Assembly: GCA_040904625.1 (NCBI GenBank)
Contig: JBBDTC010000318.1
Coordinates: 1 to 16,930 of the forward strand
From: JACKNG01 sp040904625
Lineage (GTDB): Bacteria > Pseudomonadota > Gammaproteobacteria > Ga0077536
Length of the DNA stretch: 16,930 bases
Direction of reading: 5' to 3'
Part shown: one piece after another, positions 8,498 through 14,722 of the stretch
How the letters are laid out: each line of letters begins with the position of its first letter
Position numbering within the stretch: the first letter of the stretch is position 1
The notes under the pieces: generated by a model
Told to the model about the DNA's origin: nothing
The model's database searches: none
Seen by the model: only the letters and a program-made list of their open reading frames with translations
Translations under genes and position numbers: made by a program

Positions 8498-8623
8498 GAT
8501 GTTTGTGGCCGTCGAGTATAACCACGGTCACTCCACGGAGAGGCGGGCGGTGTGCGTGCGTTCCTGGCGCGGGAGCGGCGCAACTGCGCTGCGCAGACGG
8601 CGCAGTGACTGTGGCCGTTATTG

Positions 8624-8655
8624 CCAAACGAAACGCCGGCCACGGGGGCCGGCGT
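8624..8655 (-). terminator. Rho-independent terminator after the PEP-CTERM remnant
   Basis: A perfect 9-bp stem (8633-8641 pairing with 8647-8655, core ACGCCGGCC) with a 5-base loop. Read on the minus strand it is followed by TTTCGTTT. It starts 28 bases after the stop of the PEP-CTERM remnant and would isolate that gene from the quinone oxidoreductase gene downstream. The T tract is interrupted, so efficiency may be moderate. Confidence 0.68.
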
Positions 8656-8682
8656 CCGTCCGCGCGCTGCCCGCGGCCGCGC

Positions 8683-9289
8683 TCAGGCGTGCAAGGTGCG
8701 GCGCCAGCGCCAGCCGGCGCCCGCGAGTCCGAGCATGGCCAGACCGAGCGACGCCGGTTCCGCCACCCTGATACCCGCCACCGTGACAAGCGGCTGTGGC
8801 GGCAGCAGGGTCTGGCCTTCAACCGCGTCATTGGCGCAACTCATCGCCCAATGCAGGGCGAGCGTCATCTGCTGCGTCGGATCCCACAAGCTGGTGGCCG
8901 CGATATCGAAGGAATAGCTGACCTTGCCCATCGCCGCGGACGTCGTCGGCGTCACGACCCAGGTGCCGTCGATACCCGTGTTCTCGACTGTGTTCGAAGC
9001 CGTATCGACCAGGACTTCCTGGCCGTTGCGGTAGACGGCGTTGCCCTGCATCAACGCATCGGCAAGAATCGCATTCTCGACGTTGGTGCCGTTCAGGCGA
9101 TACAGGGTTGCCCGAACCATCGGACCAGTGGTCGTCCATGGCGAAGCCGTAAGTCCATTGCGTGCCGTTGGACGCGTCGTCCGCACTGTACTGCGGCCCG
9201 CTGCCATGAGGATTCCAGCTGCTGGAAAGAAAGAGGTCGCCGAAACCGATGCCTTTGCCGTTGCTGGTGTAAATTGATGTGCACGCAGG
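8683..9289 (-). pseudogene. Decayed PEP-CTERM sorting-domain protein
   Basis: The C-terminus carries a PEP-CTERM signal: AEPASLGLAMLGLAGAGWRW, then RRTLHA, that is a Glu-Pro motif, a hydrophobic helix and an arginine cluster. Such proteins are normally exported and processed by exosortase. Upstream, HWAMSCANDAVEG is a pattern often seen just before this signal. The coding frame breaks at a GGG run (9111-9113). The 3' part reads ATLYRLNGTNVENAILADAL, while the sensible 5' part (GDLFLSSSWNPHGSGPQYSA, ending DDHWSDGSG) is in another frame. Removing one G joins them as DGS-ATLYRL. The 5' frame then meets TAG at 9290-9292 with no start codon or signal peptide, so the beginning of the gene is missing too. 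One frameshift alone could be a sequencing error; together with the missing 5' end, decay is more likely. Confidence 0.72.
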
Positions 9290-9640
9290 CTAACCCTGCA
9301 AGGTCCGTGCCGTCTGTCACAGCTTGTCAAATGCGAGGCGGGTGTGATCCATGCACGATCTGGGTGTGTCAACTACTCCACTCATGCCGGGGCAAGGCCG
9401 ACTACGGAAGCGCGGCAGCCGGAGATTGTTGTGTCGAGCGGCTGGCGGCCCCGGCAATCGCGCGCATTCGAGCCGCACGCGCCACGGCACCCGCAGTGCC
9501 TCCCGTGTAAGACCGGACGCTGCACGCGATGTACTTGCCGCCGAGCAGTATTTTTAGCTAACCTCCCCTGGTGCACGGCTGTGGGGGCTCGGCACTTGAA
9601 CGCTTGGACTGAGATTCTTCCTCATCGGGTCGGAGTCTTG
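9290..9640. other. Non-coding upstream region of the cyclase operon
   Basis: About 350 bases without a convincing gene, between the PEP-CTERM remnant and the four-gene operon. It probably holds the operon promoter. An AT-rich patch, TATTTTTAGCTAA at 9549-9561, stands out in otherwise GC-rich DNA and could contribute a -10 element, but I see no -35 box at proper spacing. A TTG at 9596 and a GTG further up are alternative starts for the first operon gene, so the last ~60 bases may be coding. No inverted repeat strong enough to call an operator was seen. Confidence 0.4.
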
Positions 9641-10639
9641 ATGCTCCTCGCGCTGCTCGTGGCGCCAGCCGCAGCCCAGGTCAAGTCGACAGACTGGAAC
9701 AAAGAACCGCCGCCCGAGGGCTGGTCCAAAGAGGCCTACTCACCAGAGGCGACGCAGCCGGACTTTCCCGCCGATTACGATGCCCCCGACGGCGACGACG
9801 CCTATAACGCCTGGACCGATCCTTACCATCCGCTCAAAAATCCTGACGAGGACCCGGGCGCGGCGTGGAATCGCCCGGAAGGGCAGAACATGCCCGACAA
9901 CAGCCCTGGCGTGATCGCGGCAGAGGCGGACTGGGACTGGGGCGAGAAATATTACGATTCCGAGTTCGACGCCAATCTGGTGATAACCAACAACTGCGAA
10001 ACACCGCAGCCGGTCAAGATCACCATCGATAACCTGCCGTACCTGACCCTGCCCGAAGCGGTGGTCGTGCCCAAGGGGCAGACTGTCGTGCCGGGCAAGG
10101 TCAAGCTGCCGCCAGAACCGCCCCCGCCGTTACGACTCGGGCTGCCCGGCGAACCGGGCTGGGGCCATGTCGAGTTTCCGCCCATTATCATTCCGCCGGG
10201 CATGCCGCCGCCCAAGCTGCACCAGCCGCACTTCGCCCAGATCAAGGGCGAGGTCGTCACCTGGCATCCGTGGACGCCCTCCGGCGGCGGCGCCGAGTGC
10301 TTTCCCAAGCGCCAGACCTACAAGACTGCCGGACACATCCATTTTCGCCCGCCGCCACCGCAAGGTGCAGGAGGACCCGAGAAGCTCGCCACGCCTGACG
10401 TGTGCCAGGTGTGGTGGAACATCGGCGTGCCGCCGGCGCAGTGGGACGGTGAAGACTGCAGCGACAAGATCCGCGAACTCGCCCGCTGGCACCTCGACCG
10501 CGTGCTCGGCCCGTACATTCTCAATGCGCCCGACGAATGGTTGTGGCTGCCCGAGGCGGCCGCCATCGACGAGATGACAATCGAAGCACTGCTGGCGATG
10601 AAAGCACGCGCCGACGCGCTGCTGGGCCTGCCGCAGTGA
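9641..10639 (+). CDS. Proline-rich secreted protein of unknown function, first gene of cyclase operon
   Basis: I do not recognise this protein. It is ~332 residues with an export signal (MLLALLVAPAAAQ, cleavage after AAA). An acidic, Asp/Pro/Trp-rich region follows, rich in short DPY, DED and DW patterns. Around residues 108-155 comes a beta-sandwich-like stretch (FDANLVITNN, VVVPKGQTVVPGKVKLP). Next is a strongly proline-rich segment (~154-197) with runs such as PPPP and FPPIIIPPGMPPP. The C-terminal third has Trp-rich strands and an amphipathic helix. Four Cys in the mature part suggest disulfides and a periplasmic or external location. ATG 9641 has GGAG 5 bases upstream. TTG 9596 would add a His/Arg n-region and a more usual signal peptide, so the true start may be there. 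Its stop overlaps the toxin gene start (GTGA). Confidence 0.75.
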   Translation: MLLALLVAPAAAQVKSTDWNKEPPPEGWSKEAYSPEATQPDFPADYDAPDGDDAYNAWTDPYHPLKNPDEDPGAAWNRPEGQNMPDNSPGVIAAEADWDWGEKYYDSEFDANLVITNNCETPQPVKITIDNLPYLTLPEAVVVPKGQTVVPGKVKLPPEPPPPLRLGLPGEPGWGHVEFPPIIIPPGMPPPKLHQPHFAQIKGEVVTWHPWTPSGGGAECFPKRQTYKTAGHIHFRPPPPQGAGGPEKLATPDVCQVWWNIGVPPAQWDGEDCSDKIRELARWHLDRVLGPYILNAPDEWLWLPEAAAIDEMTIEALLAMKARADALLGLPQ

Positions 10640-13600
10640 GCGCGCCGCAGCTTCCGCGGCCAATCAGGCTGCGCCAGGTGCCAGTCCTCGCAATCACCTT
10701 ATGCCTCTCGCATGCGCTCCCCGCGGCCGACAGTGACTGGGAAGTCGAGGCGGCGCGCGCGGCGCAGACGGAGCGCGGTTTCTATGCAACAGGCGGCGCG
10801 CGCGATACCGCGGTGATCCCTGAGGGCGCTGCTCCCGTTGCCGCCGATCCGCAGGCACATATTCGCGAGGCAGACCGCAAGGTCGCCGAACTGCATGCCC
10901 GCCGTCTCGCCGAGCAGCGGGCGGCCGAACAGGCCGCGAGCGCGCCCCTGGTCGAGCAGCGCGCTCGCGCACGCGAGCAACACGGCCGCACGATCACCAA
11001 TCTTCGCCATCAACTCACCGGACTGGAGGCGCAGCTGCGGGCCGCCGAGCAGGACAAGGCGCGCGCGGAGGCGAGCATTCAGGCCTACGACGACAACGTC
11101 GACTGGCTGACCGGCACGGTCGAGACCGTTGCCGGCGCGTTCGGCGGTCGCGATCCGGAGGCCGTCGCCGCGGCCCAGAAGACAGCGGCAGAAACCCGCA
11201 TCAGCACCTTGCAGGGCCAGATCGCCAATGTCAGCGAGGCTTTGCAGGCCCAAGTCGCCGAGGCGCAATCCTTCGATCGGCGACTGCAGATCGAAATAGC
11301 CAAAACACAAAGCGATGCCCGCAACCGACTGCAGGCTGCCCGGATAGAGGAAGCACGGGCACTGGCCCGGGCCTACCACACCCAGGTCGCCGCCACCGAG
11401 AGCGGCCAGAGCGCTTTCCAGACGCGTATCGCCACCATCGACGCTGCCATCCGCCAGGCCGAGAAAAACGGCCTGACCGAGGTCGCCGCGCAATTCCGCA
11501 AAGATCGCGACAAGACCGTCGAAGCGCACCAGCAGTGGCTCGAGCGACAAAACGCGATCATCTCCGGGCGGCGTGCAGACCTCGATCGCGTCTACGCGCA
11601 GAACCGCGCCGACGGCATCGGCCCGACCAACGACACTATTCTCGGGGTCAGCCTGCGCACCCAAGCGCGCGCGCGCGACGAGGATCCACTGCTGGCCACG
11701 GATCTCGTCGACGAGGAGATCGTCGCGCGCTCCCGCAGCAGCACCGAAAGCGTTGCCGAAGGAGCACCGCGCAGCACCGAGCACATCAGCATCTTCAACG
11801 AGGTGTCGACCGAATCGCTGTCTGATTTCGCGCTCGACTATGCCGCCGAGGCCCGCGTGACCTACGGCTCATGGGAGGGTTTCAAGAATCGGGTGCTCAA
11901 GGGCTACACCCTCGGGGTGCTCAAGGGTGGCCGCGATATCGTCAAGGATCTGGTGACGCTGGTCATCGAACTGGGCGACACCGCCGGCGAATCGCTGGAA
12001 GACGCGATCGAGCGCCTGACCGGTGCCGAGCTCGATCTCTTCGGCGACGAGAACATGCAGGCCATGCGCGCGTTCCTGCGCTCGGCCGATGCGCTCATCC
12101 GCGACGAGGACGGCGCCGGGGGCGAGGAAGCCGCGCGCTTGGTTGCTGCTGCCGAAGCCATCAAACGCGTCATCGATCGCAAAACCGAGCAGATGGCCGG
12201 CAGGGGCGAGGCCGGTATCGTGGAAGCGCTCGACATCTCCGGACAGGTTGCCATCAATCTGGTCGGCGTCGAGACCGTGGCGGTGCAGGCCGTGAGCAAG
12301 GGCTCGAAGCTGCTGCGCGGGGTCAACGCAGTCGACGAACTTGCTGCAGTCGCCGGCAAGGCCGACGAGGTCGCGGTGACCACAGGCCGCGCTGGCGATG
12401 TGGCGCCAGGCGCCGCCCGTACTGCCACTTCGACGAGCTGCCCTGTCGGCCAGCGACGCCTGGACCTGGTGTCCCGGGTGCGCAGCAAGCTCGCGCGCCT
12501 GCGCTCGAACATCGTGCCCGCGCATGGCGAGGTGTTCGTCGACGTCGCGGTCAAGCGCAACGAGGTGGTCATGGTGCGACCGGTGAATCAGTTCTCGACC
12601 CGGCTCATCTCCGACAACTTCTCCACCAAGAACATGGGTATCAAGGGCAAGAGCGCCGATTGGGGTCCACAGCGCGGCACCATTCCGGTCGATCCGAAAT
12701 ACAGCAAGCTCGGCAACCCGACCGCTGCGCCGCCGTCGCCGGACGAGCTGCGCATCTACGAGAACTACAACCGCAAGGCGCTGGGCATGGAGTACCAGAC
12801 GCCGGCCAAGAACGAAGCGGGCGAGATCATCCGCGACGCCGAGGGCAACGTCGCCAGCTGGGTCACCCACGCGGCGGAACCGCCGATCGCCAAGGCCGTG
12901 CCTTTCCAGGGACCCGACGGCGAGATCATGGTGCTCGCCGATCTGAGCACCGGCAAGCCGATCACTGCGGACTACGATTTGTTCGCGGTCGGCACGCAGA
13001 AGGGCCATGGCCAGGTACTGCCCTTCGATCCCGAGCTCGGGGTGATCTCCGAGACCGAGATGGCCACCGTTGAATGGATCAATGAGGGCGTCAAGGCCAA
13101 GGGCTACACCGGCGGCAACGTCGCCCACCACGGTCCGGCGAACCGCTTCGAGAACACGCTCAATCCGAAGAGCGACTTCCCGATCACCGCCTTCACCCCG
13201 GACGGCAACGCGCACACGATCACAGATGTCGCCGAGCTCAATGATTTCTTCAACACCTGGAAAGCGCTCGGCTATGACCTGCCGGAGATGCCGGGGTGGA
13301 ACCTGGATCCGAACCTCAAGCCGAGTGGCAAGTTCGGGCCGCTGGCCGAGGATCCGGCCTGGGCCGATCGTGCCGCCGCGGCGGGTATCGTCACCGCGGC
13401 GCAGGCCTCGGGAGCGGACAGTTGCGGCACCGACGATCAGATGGAACCGTTTCCCTTGGACGACGTGTACGGTACGGAGGAACCGTCCGCGGAGCAGGCA
13501 GCCCGGCCGGAGACGGGTGGCGGCGCGAGTTCGAGCACGCAGACCGCGCTCGCCGTTGGCGGCGAATTCCCGCCAGGGATCCCGCCGATCGAGTTCGAAT

Positions 13601-14190
13601 TCGGCCCGGGCTGGCTCGAAACCGGCGAACAGAGCTGGGCGTCGTTGTGTCCACCCGAGTGCGACGATCAAATTACGGTCCGCTTCCTGACCGGTCCGTT
13701 CGAGGTCTATGTCGAACAAGTCTTCAACAAGTTCGGCAACGCCCCGTTCGACCCGCAGGACCCGCTGGGCGGCAGCCTCGAAGATCAACCGCAAACGCAG
13801 ATCGGCATCACCGATCCGCCTACGGTCGTGACGCCGCCGACCACGCCCCCGCGTACGTCGCCACCGAGTTCGCCGCCGCCGAGTGCACCCACCAATCCAT
13901 TGTCGGCGTTCACCGGCAGCTACGCCGGCGACGGCGCCTGCGGTGTCAGTTCGACCCGCTTCGGTACCCAGGGCGACATGATCGTGACCCTGACCATCCC
14001 GCCGAACGGCACGGTGCGTTTCGACATCGACCCGAGCAACGACTTCGCTACCTCGCAGAGCAACAACCTGGAGATCTTCGGCTCGCCGGGTCACTCGTGC
14101 AACGTCAACAACCTCACCGGCGGCAACCGTTTCGAGCTCGGTTGTGTGAACACCAGTGGAGGATTCTGTAATGAGGTCTTCACGCGTTGA
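10636..14190 (+). CDS. Secreted protein with EF/CyaA/ExoY-like nucleotidyl cyclase toxin domain
   Basis: 1184 residues. In order: signal peptide (1-~31, cleavage near LPAAD); Ala/Glu/Arg-rich coiled coil (~76-310); acidic linker; helical Gly/Leu segment (~396-600) like the pre-toxin regions of polymorphic toxins (LKGYTLGVLKGGRDIVKDLV); cyclase domain (~624-890); acidic linker with C1005 and C1009; Pro/Thr/Ser linker (~1060-1088); C-terminal beta-rich domain (1089-1184) with four Cys (1102, 1155, 1170, 1178). The cyclase part matches the anthrax edema factor / Bordetella CyaA / ExoY family: RPVN (648-651), STKNMG with Lys665, KGKSADWG with Lys672, ITADYDLFA with Asp779/Asp781, and HHG with His832. 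The family makes cAMP or other cyclic nucleotides after binding a eukaryotic cofactor. GTG 10636 overlaps the previous stop (GTGA) and is followed directly by the signal peptide. Activity and activator are unknown. Confidence 0.85.
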   Translation: MSAPQLPRPIRLRQVPVLAITLCLSHALPAADSDWEVEAARAAQTERGFYATGGARDTAVIPEGAAPVAADPQAHIREADRKVAELHARRLAEQRAAEQAASAPLVEQRARAREQHGRTITNLRHQLTGLEAQLRAAEQDKARAEASIQAYDDNVDWLTGTVETVAGAFGGRDPEAVAAAQKTAAETRISTLQGQIANVSEALQAQVAEAQSFDRRLQIEIAKTQSDARNRLQAARIEEARALARAYHTQVAATESGQSAFQTRIATIDAAIRQAEKNGLTEVAAQFRKDRDKTVEAHQQWLERQNAIISGRRADLDRVYAQNRADGIGPTNDTILGVSLRTQARARDEDPLLATDLVDEEIVARSRSSTESVAEGAPRSTEHISIFNEVSTESLSDFALDYAAEARVTYGSWEGFKNRVLKGYTLGVLKGGRDIVKDLVTLVIELGDTAGESLEDAIERLTGAELDLFGDENMQAMRAFLRSADALIRDEDGAGGEEAARLVAAAEAIKRVIDRKTEQMAGRGEAGIVEALDISGQVAINLVGVETVAVQAVSKGSKLLRGVNAVDELAAVAGKADEVAVTTGRAGDVAPGAARTATSTSCPVGQRRLDLVSRVRSKLARLRSNIVPAHGEVFVDVAVKRNEVVMVRPVNQFSTRLISDNFSTKNMGIKGKSADWGPQRGTIPVDPKYSKLGNPTAAPPSPDELRIYENYNRKALGMEYQTPAKNEAGEIIRDAEGNVASWVTHAAEPPIAKAVPFQGPDGEIMVLADLSTGKPITADYDLFAVGTQKGHGQVLPFDPELGVISETEMATVEWINEGVKAKGYTGGNVAHHGPANRFENTLNPKSDFPITAFTPDGNAHTITDVAELNDFFNTWKALGYDLPEMPGWNLDPNLKPSGKFGPLAEDPAWADRAAAAGIVTAAQASGADSCGTDDQMEPFPLDDVYGTEEPSAEQAARPETGGGASSSTQTALAVGGEFPPGIPPIEFEFGPGWLETGEQSWASLCPPECDDQITVRFLTGPFEVYVEQVFNKFGNAPFDPQDPLGGSLEDQPQTQIGITDPPTVVTPPTTPPRTSPPSSPPPSAPTNPLSAFTGSYAGDGACGVSSTRFGTQGDMIVTLTIPPNGTVRFDIDPSNDFATSQSNNLEIFGSPGHSCNVNNLTGGNRFELGCVNTSGGFCNEVFTR
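12505..13305 (+). other. Cyclase toxin domain inside the 1184-residue protein
   Basis: Encodes residues ~624-890. From memory of the family, Lys665 and Lys672 match CyaA K58/K65 and edema factor K346/K353, with the same seven-residue spacing. Arg648 matches the Arg of the CyaA RLVN motif. Asp779/Asp781 match the metal-binding D188/D190 of CyaA (D491/D493 of edema factor). His832 matches H298/H577. With a two-residue insertion after His832, Asn840 falls on the ribose-binding Asn (N304/N583), and Asp847 keeps the edema-factor spacing of seven. All catalytic positions that I can place are therefore kept, which argues against a dead domain. Confidence 0.8.
14158..14162 (+). promoter_or_regulatory. 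Ribosome-binding site of the small exported protein gene
   Basis: GGAGG, 8 bases before ATG 14171 and inside the 3' end of the cyclase gene. It fixes the start at 14171 rather than the GTG at 14156, with which it overlaps. Confidence 0.75.
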
Positions 14191-14722
14191 CGTCGTAAGG
14201 CGCCAGACCAGCACCGCGATCGTGCTCGCGCTGATCGTAGTGCTGGGTATCGGCGCAGTGCTCGACGCGGACGCGCGCCAGTTCCGCGGCCGGCGCCCCA
14301 TCGCCACCCCCGAGGCGGTCGCCGCCCGCTTGCCTGACGGCGCGCAGCCCGTCATCCCCATCGTGCCCCTGACCCGCGAGCAAGTACACCCGGCCCTGGA
14401 GCGGCTGATAGACGCCTGGAACAGCGGGCGTCTGGCGCCGCACCTGGACACGGCCTTCTACGATCGCACCCGATTGACCGACGCCCTCGATACGCTGGCA
14501 CCACGCAATGCGCGTCTGTACCTGCAGGCGGTGGAGGGCGTGCAGACGCTGCAGCAATACGTCGAAGACGATCCTGCGCGGCCGGCCGCCCGGCGGCTGA
14601 TCAGTCGTGTGTCGGTCACCGCGCGTACCCAGATCGAATTCGAAGGCGACGTCGGCTTCGTCCGTCGCTCCGGCATCAACGAGTTCTTGCTACGCATCGA
14701 ACACCAGGAGATCGGACCGTGA
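14171..14722 (+). CDS. Small exported protein, possibly NTF2-like, third gene of cyclase operon
   Basis: 183 residues and no family that I can name firmly. The N-terminus is basic (RSSRVDVVRR), followed by a hydrophobic stretch (TAIVLALIVVLGIGAVL) and a cleavage site after ADA (~35), so it is exported or membrane-anchored. The mature part starts with a short Arg/Pro-rich piece. The helices LTREQVHPALERLIDAWNSG and FYDRTRLTDALDTLAPRNAR come next, then beta strands ending FVRRSGINEFLLRIEHQEIG. This helix-then-sheet order resembles small NTF2/SnoaL-like domains, which is only a guess. It overlaps the cyclase gene by 20 bases and the barrel gene by 4, so expression is coupled to both. A periplasmic chaperone or adaptor between effector and barrel is one plausible role. 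Confidence 0.72.
   Translation: MRSSRVDVVRRQTSTAIVLALIVVLGIGAVLDADARQFRGRRPIATPEAVAARLPDGAQPVIPIVPLTREQVHPALERLIDAWNSGRLAPHLDTAFYDRTRLTDALDTLAPRNARLYLQAVEGVQTLQQYVEDDPARPAARRLISRVSVTARTQIEFEGDVGFVRRSGINEFLLRIEHQEIGP
14706..14710 (+). promoter_or_regulatory. Ribosome-binding site of the outer-membrane barrel gene
   Basis: AGGAG, 8 bases before GTG 14719, lying within the end of the preceding gene. It supports the GTG start, which forms a GTGA overlap with the previous stop. Confidence 0.75.

Noticed and set aside
8583..8606. Hairpin ACTGCGC/GCGCAGT with a 10-base loop.
   Set aside because: Short stem, large loop and no T run on either strand; not a convincing terminator or operator.
8503..9510. 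A 335-codon plus-strand open frame over the terminator and PEP-CTERM remnant.
   Set aside because: No domain or signal seen; the minus strand has a recognisable PEP-CTERM end and terminator.
9373..9595. Possible missing 5' end or signal peptide of the PEP-CTERM gene.
   Set aside because: I read the minus strand in all frames and found no hydrophobic signal followed by a sensible mature start; the 5' end appears lost rather than shifted.
10537..10635. Extension of the cyclase protein upstream to 10537.
   Set aside because: It overlaps the first operon gene, is Arg-rich, and would bury the signal peptide, which follows GTG 10636 directly.
11869..14451. An 860-codon open frame on the minus strand.
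   Set aside because: Antisense to the cyclase protein gene; composition is Arg/His/Asp-rich with no motif, whereas the plus strand frame shows signal peptide and catalytic motifs.
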